From NCBI GenBank assembly GCA_964420365.1, contig CAYQTA010000015.1:22163-86162 (forward strand): a DNA stretch of 64,000 bases, read 5' to 3'. A model generated the notes under the pieces. That model did not search any database, was not told the DNA's origin, and saw only the letters and a list, made by a program, of their open reading frames with translations. Each line of letters opens with the position of its first letter. Positions within the stretch are counted from its first letter, which is position 1. This stretch comes from JAMOQA01 sp964420365. Lineage in GTDB: Bacteria; Acidobacteriota; Polarisedimenticolia; J045. The translations under genes were made by a program, and so were the position numbers. Below are positions 1 to 8,210 of the stretch, piece after piece.

Positions 1-1
1 C

Positions 2-331
2 GCCGCGGTGCGGGCGGGGCGGCGCGTCGACCTGCCCGCCGGGATGGCCGACGACGACGGGCTGGCAGTGACGGAGATCCCGCCCGGCGCCGTCCTGCTC
101 GACCTGCGGGAGGAGGAGGAGGCCCGGCGGTTCCCGCTGCCCGGGGCGGTGCGCGTCGATCCCCTGGCCCTCGACCGGCTGGATCCCTCCACCTTCACCG
201 GGAAGCGGGTCGTCGTTGCCTGTCGCCGGGGGCTCCGCTCCTCGTGGGTCGCCTTCGAGCTCCGCCGCCGCGGCATCGATGCCGTCCACCTCGCCGGTGG
301 CCTCGTCCGCCTGCGTTCCCGCCGCTCCTGA
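2..331 (+). CDS. Rhodanese-domain protein, 5' end outside the window
   Basis: The reading frame is open to the left edge, so this is probably the C-terminal part of a longer protein; a GTG at position 8 could serve as start but has no clear ribosome site. The visible 107 residues form a rhodanese-like sulfurtransferase domain. It has a DLREEEE segment and an active-site loop CRRGLRS that matches the CxxGxR(S/T) pattern, so the catalytic cysteine is present. Rhodanese domains carry persulfide sulfur, for example at the C terminus of MoeB/ThiF-like enzymes for molybdopterin or thiamine synthesis. Whether such a domain lies upstream cannot be seen. The last residues are Arg-rich. The domain call is good; the physiological role is open. 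Confidence 0.7.
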   Translation, partial: AAVRAGRRVDLPAGMADDDGLAVTEIPPGAVLLDLREEEEARRFPLPGAVRVDPLALDRLDPSTFTGKRVVVACRRGLRSSWVAFELRRRGIDAVHLAGGLVRLRSRRS

Positions 332-380
332 CTCCCTTGCCCACCTCGGCCGCCGCCACCGGACTTCGTGGCGGGAAACG

Positions 381-411
381 AAAAAAGCGCGGGCGGCACG
401 GTGCCGCCCGC
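381..411 (-). terminator. Intrinsic terminator of the small secreted protein gene
   Basis: A GC-rich inverted repeat (arms 389-399 and 401-411) is followed, on the minus strand, by a run of six T (AAAAAA at 381-386 on the plus strand). It lies about 90 bases past the stop of the minus-strand gene ending at 504, the right place for its Rho-independent terminator. Confidence 0.7.
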
Positions 412-503
412 GGTGCGGGAACGGGGGGCCGGGGAGGGTGCCCCTGTTCCCGCTGGCCCAGTTCTGCGTGGCTCTTCGTGCGCTCCCTGGTCCCGGCGCC
501 ACC

Positions 504-734
504 CTACGGCAGCAGCCAGAACGTGTAGGTGACGAACTTGTAGGCGGCGGTCCCGGACTGGAAGTCGTCCAGGGGGGACGAGTGATCGCTCTGGTACTCC
601 GGCAGCTTCGGGTGCCCGCCGAGGTAGCTGTCCCGGGCGCCGATCGTTCCGAAGTCCCCTGCGAAGACCATCCCGAGGGTTCCGAGGCAGAGGGCAATGG
701 CAAGCACGAGGGCGATCCACGTCTTCTTCCGCAT
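504..734 (-). CDS. Small secreted or inner-membrane-anchored protein of unknown function (76 aa)
   Basis: The start is the ATG preceded by a strong AGGAAGGAGAG ribosome site. Residues 1-25 are a classic Sec signal or anchor: basic MRKK, a hydrophobic stretch, then FAGDF, which could be a signal-peptidase site after FAG. The mature part is about 50 residues, polar, ending in an aromatic/hydrophobic tail (YTFWLLP). I do not recognise a family. It is monocistronic, divergent from the HD-GYP gene, and ends at a clear intrinsic terminator, which supports real expression. A longer upstream reading frame to 971 is Arg/Pro-rich and is rejected as the start. Confidence 0.6.
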   Translation of the reverse strand: MRKKTWIALVLAIALCLGTLGMVFAGDFGTIGARDSYLGGHPKLPEYQSDHSSPLDDFQSGTAAYKFVTYTFWLLP

Positions 735-1081
735 GGTGACTCTCTCCTTCCTCGCTGGTTTGCGTCCTTCCAGGAGCGCCTCCGCCCGACCACCGGGTCT
801 CTCGCGCTCCGCCCTCCCGTAAAGCACGCTCCGTGCCAACCGGCCCCTTTCCGCGGAACCCCGCGGCGGGCGCGGGGTTCCCGGGGCCGGGGTGGCGGCG
901 CAGGCGGACGCGCCGGGCCGGCCCCCCTGTCCAGCGATCGGCCCGACCGCCCGCAAGCCCCGCGGGATCACCGGGATCCGCCGTGTTCAGGATCCGGCAC
1001 CGGGGACGGGCGCCGCCTTGCCGCCCCGCGGGGCGGGCCCTAGATTCCCCCCGGGATCCCCGGGATCCCGCGGGGAGCGGC
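735..1081. other. Divergent non-coding region
   Basis: This 347-base gap separates the minus-strand small secreted protein from the plus-strand HD-GYP gene. It holds the ribosome site of the former and an 11-bp perfect inverted repeat (855-865 with 871-881, 5-nt loop). It also holds the HD-GYP promoter listed separately. No protein-like reading frame is visible. Confidence 0.5.
1018..1046 (+). promoter_or_regulatory. Sigma-70-type promoter of the HD-GYP gene
   Basis: TTGCCG (1018-1023) and TAGATT (1041-1046) are separated by 17 bases. A transcript would begin about 1053, giving a leader of about 30 nt before the GTG at 1082. The same TTGCCN/TAGATT combination recurs at 55019-55046. Confidence 0.55.
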
Positions 1082-2929
1082 GTGCAGGAACGACTCCAGC
1101 CGGATGGACGGGAAGGGCTCGGCCCGGCGGACGGGACGCCCGGGCGCGTGCCGCTGTTCCTCGTCCTGCTCACCGTCGTCCTCGGCGTCTCCCTGGCTCC
1201 CCTCGCCCTGTTCAGCGGCCTGACCCTTCACGGGATGAAGACGGCCCTGGCGACCACCCTCCAGGAGCGCCAGCTCTCCCTCGCGGCCTCGGCCGCCGAC
1301 CGGCTCGACGCCTTCCTCGCCCAGGAGGGGCGCGAGACGGTGAAGATCGGCGAAGCGCTGGCGCTGATCGTCGAGGGAAGGGGGCGGGCGCCCTACCTGG
1401 GGGACTTCCTCGACGAATCGGTCGTCCTGGCGCGCTACCGTCCCGCCCGGGGCAGGCCGGCGGTCGCCATGGCCCCGGACCTGGTGCTGCCCCGGGAGGT
1501 CCAGGAGAGCCTGGAGCGGGACGCGACGACGATCCTCGAGCAGGGCGCGGCCCCGGTGCCGGCCCCCGCGCGGAGCGCCCTGCTCGGCGGCCCCTGGACC
1601 CTCGGTCCGGAGCGGGTCCTTGCCGTCACGGTGTCGGCGCCGGTCCAGCGCCGCGGGCGGATCCTCGGGGTCTACCAGCAACTCGTCCTGTTCGAGCGCC
1701 CCTGGCAGGAGGTGACGGGGTCGGCGCCGGCGGCGGTGCGTTTCTTCCTCCTGGCCCCGGACGGGCGGGTGATCGCCCAGGGGGGCGAGGCCTCCCACGA
1801 GACCGCGGCGACGGTCCGCCGCCGGCCGATCGTGCAGCAGTTCCTCGCGTCCCACGGCCGGTCCCGGGGCGCGCGCACCTACGAGGTCCGGGAGCTGGAC
1901 GGACGGACCCGCCGGGTCCTCGGTTCGTTCGCCTCGACCCGCCATTCCTGGGGTGTCTTCGCCGAGGTCGACGAGGCGCTCGTCCTCGCCCCGGTGCACC
2001 AGCTCGCCCGGGACATCGCCTTCGGCGCGCTGCTCGCCGCCGGCCTCGCCGTGGTCGCCGCCCTGGTCCTCGGGATGGCGATCTCCCGGCCGATCACCGT
2101 TCTCGCCGGGATCGCCCAGCGCCTGCAGGCGGGAGACTTCTCGGTCCGGGCCGGGAGGAGCCGCATCCGGGAGATCGACGCCCTTGCGCGCGGGTTCAAC
2201 CGGATGGCCGAGCGGATCGGCAACCTGGTCGAGGGCTTCCGCACGGCCGCCCGCGAGGCGAACAACATGTTCCTCGGCACGATCCGCGCCCTCGCCGAGG
2301 CGATCGATGAGAAGGACCCCTATACCAAGGGGCACTCGATCCGCGTCAACCGGTACGCCGTGATCATCGGCCGCTACATGGGCCTGACCCGGGAAGAGAT
2401 CCGGGCGCTGCACGTCTCCTCCCTGCTCCACGACGTGGGCAAGATCGGCATCGACGACGCCATCCTCAAGAAGCCCGCCGCCCTGACCCCGGAGGAGTAC
2501 GAGGTGATGAAGACCCACCCGGAGCGGGGCGCGAAGATCATGAGCCGGATCCCGCAGATGAAGGACATCATTCCCGGGATGCGGTTCCACCACGAGCGCT
2601 GGTCGGGGGGAGGCTACCCGCTCGGGCTCAAGGGGGAGGAGATTCCCCTCCAGGCGCGGATCATCGCCGTGGCCGACACCTTCGACGCGATGACGACCGA
2701 CCGGCCCTACCAGAAGGCGTTCACCGTGGAGGAGGCGGTCGAGCGGATCAACAATCTCATGGGCGTCCAGCTCGATCCGCAGGTCGTCGCCGCGTTCAAC
2801 CGGGCGTACGAGGCGGGGGAGTTCGACGACGTGGGCGAGATCGTCCGGGCCTCCCGCGGCGGCGATCCCGCGCCGCCCCCGGCGCCGGCCGGGGCGGTCT
2901 CCCGTCCGCCGGGCGTGGGCCAGCGCTGA
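1082..2929 (+). CDS. Membrane HD-GYP sensor, probable cyclic-di-GMP phosphodiesterase
   Basis: This 615-residue protein has a first membrane segment at about residues 24-44, a periplasmic sensor region (Cache-like, about 60-305), a second membrane segment (about 312-334), a HAMP linker (about 335-385) and an HD-GYP domain (about 400-580). The metal-binding HDVGK is near residue 449; the second signature reads HHERWSGGGYP near 503. The usual Asp of the DGxGYP element is Ser here, while GYP, the downstream ADTFDAM and RPY are kept. HD-GYP proteins hydrolyse cyclic-di-GMP and so link an extracellular cue to motility, adhesion or secretion. The GTG start was chosen because GGGGAGCGGC precedes it and it follows a good promoter; earlier in-frame codons are low-complexity. 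The Pro/Ala-rich C terminus is probably disordered. Confidence 0.85.
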   Translation: MQERLQPDGREGLGPADGTPGRVPLFLVLLTVVLGVSLAPLALFSGLTLHGMKTALATTLQERQLSLAASAADRLDAFLAQEGRETVKIGEALALIVEGRGRAPYLGDFLDESVVLARYRPARGRPAVAMAPDLVLPREVQESLERDATTILEQGAAPVPAPARSALLGGPWTLGPERVLAVTVSAPVQRRGRILGVYQQLVLFERPWQEVTGSAPAAVRFFLLAPDGRVIAQGGEASHETAATVRRRPIVQQFLASHGRSRGARTYEVRELDGRTRRVLGSFASTRHSWGVFAEVDEALVLAPVHQLARDIAFGALLAAGLAVVAALVLGMAISRPITVLAGIAQRLQAGDFSVRAGRSRIREIDALARGFNRMAERIGNLVEGFRTAAREANNMFLGTIRALAEAIDEKDPYTKGHSIRVNRYAVIIGRYMGLTREEIRALHVSSLLHDVGKIGIDDAILKKPAALTPEEYEVMKTHPERGAKIMSRIPQMKDIIPGMRFHHERWSGGGYPLGLKGEEIPLQARIIAVADTFDAMTTDRPYQKAFTVEEAVERINNLMGVQLDPQVVAAFNRAYEAGEFDDVGEIVRASRGGDPAPPPAPAGAVSRPPGVGQR

Positions 2930-2941
2930 GCGTCGGCCGGC

Positions 2942-4873
2942 TCACTCGTCGACGTCGCGGACCTCTTCCCAGGGGAGCTCCCGTCCGCCCCGCAGCATGA
3001 CCAGCGTCCAGTTCACCCGCTCGTGGCGACGGGCCTGGATCGCGCCGCGGTGGCGGAGCAGGAGGCGCTTCTCCTCGACGAGGACGGGGATCGCGTCCGC
3101 CCCCCGCATGTGGGCGTAGGCGAGGAGGGGAACGAGGGACCGGCCGTGTCGCTCCCGGTAGAACGCCAGGATCGCGTCCGCCGCGTGGGGCGAGCGGGAG
3201 TAGCGGGCCAGGGCCCGGGCAGCCTCCTCCCGCGCCCGGAGCAGGCCGGGCGCCCGGTACAGGTCGTCGGTGAGCAGCGAGACGAGAAAGGGCGTGGCCC
3301 GGTCGCTGCCGATCTCTCCGAGCGCCCTGGGGATCCGCCACGCCTGTTCCGGTTCCAGCCGCCCGAAGAGGCGGCGGAGCGGTTCGACCGCCCGGGGGTC
3401 GCGCAGGTCGCCGAGGCGCTCGACGGCAAGATCGACCTCCTCCGGCGTGCCTTCCTCGAGGAGGCGGATCCAGGGGTCCGGGTCCGTGCCGTACTCCGCC
3501 ACCAGGCGGATCCCGTGGGCGCAGGCCCGGATCCGGTGGCGAAGGGCCGGGGCCGAGACCTCGCGGGCCATCCGCTCGAGGGAATCGGCGGCGCCCGCGG
3601 GGGCCGCGAGGGGGAGGATCCGGAGGATCTCCTCGGAGAACGGCCCGATGCCCCGCCGCGTGTCGAGCTCGTCCCGGAGCCTCTGGAGGGTGCAGGGGAC
3701 CGCCCGCGGGTCGCGCCGGCGAAGCAGCTCGAGGGCGGCCTGGAGCCCGATGTCGTGGTCGGGGGCGCCGCCGCAGATCATCAGCAGGGCATCGTTCGCC
3801 CGGGGCGTGTGGACGTGGCGCAGGCCGTCCACGGCCAGGTATCCCAGTCCCGTCTTCTCCTTCAGGGCCTCCTCGAGAAGCGGGGGGATCGCGGCCGGAT
3901 GCCGGCTGCGCCCGATCGCCTGGAGCAGGAGGGGACGCTCCCGGTCGTTCGCCCTGCCGAGGGCCTCCACGAGCGCCGTGGTCGCCTCCTCGTCACCGAT
4001 CAGGGCCAGCGCCCAGGTCGCCCGCGTCTTCACCGGCGAGGGCCGCGAGGACCGGAGGATCCGGACGAGGCTTGGAACCGCCCGGCGGATCCGCATGTAC
4101 CCGACGGCCTCCGCCGCCGTCTCCCGCACGGTCGGGTCGCGGTCTCCGAGCGCCTGGACCAGCGGACCCCGGGCCCGGGGATCGCCGATCCTGGCGAGGG
4201 CCTGGAGGGCTCCCCGCCGGTCCGAGGGCAGCGGCTGCCGGGACCACGCGAGAAGGAAGGGTACCGCCTCGGTGTCGCACACCGTGCCGAGGGCCGAGAA
4301 GCCGGCGAGGCGCGACTTCTTGGCCCGGCGCGGGATCTCCCGCTCCAGGATCGGGATCGCCTCCCGGCCCATCAGGCCCGCGATGTAGTCGACGGCCGTC
4401 ATCTGGCCGTCGAACTTGACGAGGGCGTCCCCGCCCCGCATCGCGGCGACCAGGGCTTCCTCTCCCTTTCCCGCGAGGGCGAGGGCGTACAGGATCTCCT
4501 GGCGAGGGACGCCGGACTGGTGGGTGAGCTCCTTCTCGAGGATCGGGATGGCCCGCGGGTCCCCGAGTGCCCCGAGCAGGTAGATCATCACGGGCCAGGT
4601 CATCCGTGAACGGTGTTCCAGCTCGGCGACGACGAGGGGCAGGGCGCGGGGACCGACCGCGAGGATCCCGTCGACGGCACGCTCGCGCTCGTCGGGGCTC
4701 GCCGGGTTCCGGATCGTCTCGATCAGCCGGCTGACCCGCCGGACGACGGCCGGTGACGGGGCCGGCGCCTTCGCGACGCCGTCCGCGGCCGGGGCGGGCA
4801 CGGTGGGCGGAGCCGCGGTCCCGGGGAGCGGGGCGAGGAGGGCGAGACAGAGCAGTGGACCCGGCGTTCTCAT
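2942..4873 (-). CDS. Secreted HEAT-repeat protein
   Basis: The ATG start gives 643 residues with an N-terminal signal peptide (MRTPGPLLCLALLAPLPGTAAPP). The rest is a long alpha-solenoid of HEAT/PBS-lyase-type repeats, visible as recurring units such as LGDPRAIPILEKEL, IGDPRARGPLVQAL, LRDPRAVEPLRRLF. Such repeats are protein-binding scaffolds, here in the periplasm or on the surface; no catalytic motif is seen. The gene converges with the HD-GYP gene (12 bases between stops) and is divergent from the lexA-like gene, sharing a 169-base upstream region with GGCAAAC direct repeats. The family is clear; the partner is unknown. Confidence 0.8.
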   Translation of the reverse strand: MRTPGPLLCLALLAPLPGTAAPPTVPAPAADGVAKAPAPSPAVVRRVSRLIETIRNPASPDERERAVDGILAVGPRALPLVVAELEHRSRMTWPVMIYLLGALGDPRAIPILEKELTHQSGVPRQEILYALALAGKGEEALVAAMRGGDALVKFDGQMTAVDYIAGLMGREAIPILEREIPRRAKKSRLAGFSALGTVCDTEAVPFLLAWSRQPLPSDRRGALQALARIGDPRARGPLVQALGDRDPTVRETAAEAVGYMRIRRAVPSLVRILRSSRPSPVKTRATWALALIGDEEATTALVEALGRANDRERPLLLQAIGRSRHPAAIPPLLEEALKEKTGLGYLAVDGLRHVHTPRANDALLMICGGAPDHDIGLQAALELLRRRDPRAVPCTLQRLRDELDTRRGIGPFSEEILRILPLAAPAGAADSLERMAREVSAPALRHRIRACAHGIRLVAEYGTDPDPWIRLLEEGTPEEVDLAVERLGDLRDPRAVEPLRRLFGRLEPEQAWRIPRALGEIGSDRATPFLVSLLTDDLYRAPGLLRAREEAARALARYSRSPHAADAILAFYRERHGRSLVPLLAYAHMRGADAIPVLVEEKRLLLRHRGAIQARRHERVNWTLVMLRGGRELPWEEVRDVDE

Positions 4874-4910
4874 GGCAGTCGTCCGGACGGTAGCAGAGGG
4901 GCGGGGGGCA

Positions 4911-4927
4911 GGCAAACTTCGGCAAAC
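4911..4927. repeat. GGCAAAC direct repeat, candidate regulatory site
   Basis: Two GGCAAAC copies start at 4911 and 4921, exactly 10 bp (one helical turn) apart. A third related copy, GGTAAAC, lies at 5009-5015 over the lexA-like -10 box. They sit between the divergent HEAT-repeat and lexA-like genes and could be repressor half-sites. This is inference from position and spacing. Confidence 0.3.
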
Positions 4928-4988
4928 AGGGCCACTCCGCGGGACTCGCCGCCTCGCGATCCGCGGCGCCCCCCGCTTTTTCCCGCTC

Positions 4989-5016
4989 TTGGCTTTCGCT
5001 CCCTGTTTGGTAAACT
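4989..5016 (+). promoter_or_regulatory. lexA-like promoter with overlapping inverted repeat
   Basis: TTGGCT (4989-4994), a 16-base spacer and TAAACT (5011-5016) make a plausible promoter. The inverted repeat GTTT-ggt-AAAC (5005-5015) overlaps the -10 box, the expected position for an autorepressor operator. Confidence 0.45.
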
Positions 5017-5042
5017 GGAGCCGTCTCGCGAGGAGGTGGGCC

Positions 5043-5651
5043 ATGGCGCTGACGCGGAGGCAGAAGCAGATCCTGGACTTCATCAGGGAGTTCATCGAGA
5101 AGAACGGCTACTCCCCGAGCCTCGAGGAGATCGGGCGGCACTTCAATCTCTCGTCGGTCGCGACCGTCCACAAGCACGTGACGAACCTGGTGCGCAAGGG
5201 CCTGTTGCGCCGCACCTGGAACCAGAACCGCTCCCTCGAGGTGGTCAGCGAGGAAGAGGCGCCCCGGGCCGTCGTGATCCCGCTGGTCGGCCGGATTCCT
5301 CCCGGCCGCCCGATCGAGGCGGTGGAGTTCCCCGAGCAGCTCGAGGTGCCCGCCTGGTTGATGGGAAGGGGGCACACGTACGCGCTGCTGGTCGTCGGGG
5401 ACGCGATGATCGACGAGCACGTCCTCGACGGGGACTGGGTGATCATCGAGGAGCGGCGCCACGCCGAGAGCGGAGAACTGGTCGTCACCGTCGTCCACGG
5501 CGAGGACGCGACGATCCGCCGCCTGTACCGAGAAGGCGAGACCGTGCGCCTGGTGCCCCCGAACCGGGCGTTCGAGACCAGCGTCCTCCCCGCGGACCGG
5601 GTCGAGGTGCGCGGCGTCGTGCGCGGCGTGATCCGCCGGATGGCGGTCTGA
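5043..5651 (+). CDS. lexA: LexA-family repressor lacking the autocleavage residues
   Basis: The 202-residue protein has the full LexA layout: an N-terminal winged helix (about 1-65, with QKQILDFI and GYSPSLEEIG as in LexA) and a C-terminal S24-like domain (about 75-200). Three features needed for RecA-stimulated self-cleavage are absent. The scissile Ala-Gly is Pro87-Gly88 (VGRIPPGRP). The catalytic Ser of GDSM is Ala121 (GDAM). The catalytic Lys is Arg159 (TIRRLY). By established LexA chemistry this protein should not self-cleave, so it is likely a constitutive or differently controlled repressor rather than a normal SOS switch. GAGGAGG precedes the ATG. A cleavable LexA may exist elsewhere in the genome. 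Confidence 0.85.
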   Translation: MALTRRQKQILDFIREFIEKNGYSPSLEEIGRHFNLSSVATVHKHVTNLVRKGLLRRTWNQNRSLEVVSEEEAPRAVVIPLVGRIPPGRPIEAVEFPEQLEVPAWLMGRGHTYALLVVGDAMIDEHVLDGDWVIIEERRHAESGELVVTVVHGEDATIRRLYREGETVRLVPPNRAFETSVLPADRVEVRGVVRGVIRRMAV

Positions 5652-5683
5652 GCCGCGCCGGCGTGCGCCGCGGGGGCGGTCCC

Positions 5684-6592
5684 GTGTCCCCCTCCTTCCG
5701 CTCCCGGGTGCGGCGGTTCCTCGCCGCCGGGGATCCGCGGCCCTGGTGGACCCCCTACGGGAGCGACGACCTGGCCGGTTCCCTCGCCGAGATCCTGGTC
5801 GTCGATCCGACCCGGCACGTCCACGTGGCCCAGTGCGTCCGGGACGTGGAGATGGGGATCCGGCGCAGGAACTTCTGGACCCTGCGGGCGCCGGACGGCG
5901 AGCCGGCCGGACTGCTCCAGGCGGTGCGCGGGATCTCCTGGGTCCTCGGGGGAACGATCTCCCGGGACGAGGCCCTGGACCTGGTGGCGGAGCGAATCCT
6001 GCGGCGGGGCCCGGCGCGCCCGGTGCTCCTCGGGTCCGAGGACGAGGTGGAGCACGTGGCCCGGCGCATCGAGGAGACCGGCAGGTTTCGCCTGGAGCGG
6101 CGTGCCCAGTGGCGGATGGCCTGCCCGCCGGGCGCGCTGACCGGCTCGCTGCCGGCGCCGGACGGGTTCCGTCGCGCGACGCCCGGGGACGTTCCATGGC
6201 TCCTCGAGGCACACGCGGCGATGTGCCGCGAGGACCTCGGGCGCGACCTGGTCGCCCGGGACCCGGCGGCCTACGAGCGCTACTTCCGGGAGCTCGCGCG
6301 CCTCGGCCGGGTGTTCGTCGTCGAGCGGGAGGGACGCCCGGTCCACAAGCTGGAGATCCCCCTGGTCGCCGGGGGGGCCTGGCTGATCGAGGGGGTCTAC
6401 ACGATTCCCGCCGCCCGTCGGCGCGGGGTGGCCCGGGCGGCGGTCGCCCACGTGACGTCCCTCGTGGCCCGGGCCGGGGGGATCGCCTGCCTCCACGTCA
6501 ACCGGGACAACGAGGGCGCGCTCTCCCTTTACCGGGACCTGGGGTACGAGGTCCGGGGGCCCTGGCTCGTCGTGATCGGCCACCGGGCGTGA
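5684..6592 (+). CDS. GNAT-family N-acetyltransferase
   Basis: This protein of about 302 residues has a GNAT fold in its C-terminal half. The acetyl-CoA-binding segment is GVYTIPAARRRGVARAAV, similar to the usual Q/RxxGxG/A loop, followed by LHVNRDNEGALSLYRDLGYEV, the typical beta4-alpha4-beta5 end. The N-terminal half (1-150) resembles the substrate-binding extension seen in two-domain GNAT proteins. The substrate is unknown. The GTG at 5684 was chosen for its GGGGGCGG upstream; a GTG at 5663 is possible. It starts 32 bases after the lexA-like stop and may be co-transcribed. Confidence 0.75.
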   Translation: MSPSFRSRVRRFLAAGDPRPWWTPYGSDDLAGSLAEILVVDPTRHVHVAQCVRDVEMGIRRRNFWTLRAPDGEPAGLLQAVRGISWVLGGTISRDEALDLVAERILRRGPARPVLLGSEDEVEHVARRIEETGRFRLERRAQWRMACPPGALTGSLPAPDGFRRATPGDVPWLLEAHAAMCREDLGRDLVARDPAAYERYFRELARLGRVFVVEREGRPVHKLEIPLVAGGAWLIEGVYTIPAARRRGVARAAVAHVTSLVARAGGIACLHVNRDNEGALSLYRDLGYEVRGPWLVVIGHRA

Positions 6593-6660
6593 GCGGTGTG
6601 GGACGGGGCGGGGGAGCGTGGTAGGATCCCCGCGCCCGCCCGGGGCAGGAGGAGATCGCC

Positions 6661-6807
6661 ATGAGCGCGGAGACGATCGAACATCTCGCCCTCGGTTTCG
6701 TCGCCGTCTGGGTCTGCCTGGTGGTGCTGCATGCCCTGTGGGAGGCGGGGAAGCCCTCCTGGGACCCGGCACCGCCGGAGGAGCCGCATCCCCACCACGA
6801 CCACTGA
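6661..6807 (+). CDS. Small single-span membrane protein with His-rich tail (48 aa)
   Basis: ATG follows AGGAGGAGATCGCC, a strong ribosome site, and a TAGGAT -10-like box about 35 bases upstream. Residues 8-27 are one hydrophobic span (LALGFVAVWVCLVVLHALWE); the C terminus reads EEPHPHHDH, which could bind a metal ion. No family is recognised. A hairpin follows directly. Confidence 0.5.
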   Translation: MSAETIEHLALGFVAVWVCLVVLHALWEAGKPSWDPAPPEEPHPHHDH

Positions 6808-6826
6808 CCAATCGCCGGGAACGACG

Positions 6827-6852
6827 ACGCCCCCTCCCGCGGGAGGGGGCGT
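6827..6852. terminator. Hairpin between convergent genes
   Basis: A perfect 12-bp stem (6827-6838 with 6841-6852) lies between the small membrane protein and the convergent acyl-CoA dehydrogenase. There is no long T-run on either side, so it is a probable bidirectional or weak terminator. Confidence 0.5.
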
Positions 6853-6876
6853 TCGCGTGTCCGCGCGGCGCGGGGT

Positions 6877-8034
6877 TCAGTCGGCCAGCAGCATCTTGGC
6901 GATCGTCTGGAGCTGCATGAAGTGGGTTCCCTCGTAGATCTTCCCGATCTTCGCGTCGCGGAAGAGCTTCTCCACCGGGTAGTCCTTCGTGAACCCGTAG
7001 CCGCCGAAGATCTCGACCGCCATCGAGGCCGCCGCCTCGGCCGCCTCCGCCGCGGTGTACTTGGCGATGGCCGCCTCCCGGATGAACCGCTCACCGTTCT
7101 CCTTGAGCCTGGCCGCGTTCAGGACGGTCAGCCGGGCCGCCTCGACCTGCGCGTCGAGCCGGGCGAGGGCGAACTGCACCGCCTGGAACTTCGCGATCGG
7201 CCGCCCGAACTGCTGGCGCTCCTTCGCCCAGGCGATCGCGTGGTCGAGGGCGCCCTGGGCCAGCCCGACCATCTGCGCGCCGATCCCGATCCGTCCCTCG
7301 TTGAGGGTCTCGATGGCGACCTTGTACCCCTTGCCGACCTCGCCGAGGATCCGGTCCTCGGGGACGAACACGTTCTCGAGGATCAGCTCGGCGGTGGAGG
7401 AGGCCCGGATCCCCAGCTTGTCCTCCTTCTTGCCGACCGTGAACCCGTCCATGTCCCGGCTGACGAGGAAGCAGGTGATCCCCTTGTAGCCCTTCTCGAA
7501 GTCCACGTTGGCGAAGACGAGGAACAGTTCCGCCTCGTAGCCGTTCGTGATCCAGAGCTTCGTCCCGGTCAGCCGGTAGCCGCCCTCCGCCTTCTCCGCC
7601 TTGCACCGGAGGGCGAAGGCGTCGGAGCCGGATTCCGGCTCGGACAGCGCGTAGGCGCCGACGATCTCCTGGGCGAGCTTCGGCAGCCAGGTCTTCTTCT
7701 GGTCCTCCGTGCCCCAGCGCCGGATCGCGTTGTTGACCAGCGTGTTCTGGACGTCGCAGACGACGGCCACCGACGGGTCGACCTTGGCCAGCTCCATGAT
7801 CGCGAGGATGGCGTCGGTGAAGGTCATCCCGGACCCGCCATACTCCTCGGGCACGTCGATCCCCATCAGCCCCATCTCGAACATCGTCTTGACGATCTCG
7901 GGATCGAGCTTCGCCTTCTCGTCCATCTCGCGGACGCGGGGCTCGACGATCTCGCCGTTGAACCGGCGGATCTCGCCGAGGAGCATCTCCTGTTCTTCGG
8001 TGATCGTGGTCAGCGGGCGGGTGACGTCACACAT
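6877..8034 (-). CDS. Acyl-CoA dehydrogenase (short/branched-chain type)
   Basis: The 385-residue protein matches the four-helix / beta / four-helix plan of the family over its full length. Typical signatures are visible: ALSEPESGSDA, TGTKLWITNG, the FGRPIAKFQAVQF segment, IFGGYGFTKDYPVEKLFRDAK and IYEGT, whose Glu is the catalytic base in short-chain and butyryl-type enzymes. It oxidises an acyl-CoA to the enoyl-CoA with FAD and passes electrons to ETF. The ATG was chosen because GGAGGA precedes it on the minus strand; the upstream extension is not conserved-looking. It is divergent from the lolA-like gene. Chain-length specificity cannot be read from sequence alone. Confidence 0.9.
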   Translation of the reverse strand: MCDVTRPLTTITEEQEMLLGEIRRFNGEIVEPRVREMDEKAKLDPEIVKTMFEMGLMGIDVPEEYGGSGMTFTDAILAIMELAKVDPSVAVVCDVQNTLVNNAIRRWGTEDQKKTWLPKLAQEIVGAYALSEPESGSDAFALRCKAEKAEGGYRLTGTKLWITNGYEAELFLVFANVDFEKGYKGITCFLVSRDMDGFTVGKKEDKLGIRASSTAELILENVFVPEDRILGEVGKGYKVAIETLNEGRIGIGAQMVGLAQGALDHAIAWAKERQQFGRPIAKFQAVQFALARLDAQVEAARLTVLNAARLKENGERFIREAAIAKYTAAEAAEAAASMAVEIFGGYGFTKDYPVEKLFRDAKIGKIYEGTHFMQLQTIAKMLLAD

Positions 8035-8210
8035 GGCGCATCGTCCTCCAGGCTCATGGGCAGGGTACGGTTGCGACGCCTCTTCCCCGGGGAGACCGGG
8101 GGACGTCGCGGGCGCAAAAGCATAGCGCAAGACCGGCCCGGGCGGGGGATCCGCGCTAGACTCGGGCCGTTGCCCCGCCTCCCCGGCGGGGACGCCGGAG
8201 GATCGAGTAC

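Noticed and set aside
8021..8030. GTGACGTCAC palindrome near the acyl-CoA dehydrogenase start
   Set aside because: It lies inside the coding sequence just after the start codon, and a 10-bp palindrome is expected by chance in a window of this size.
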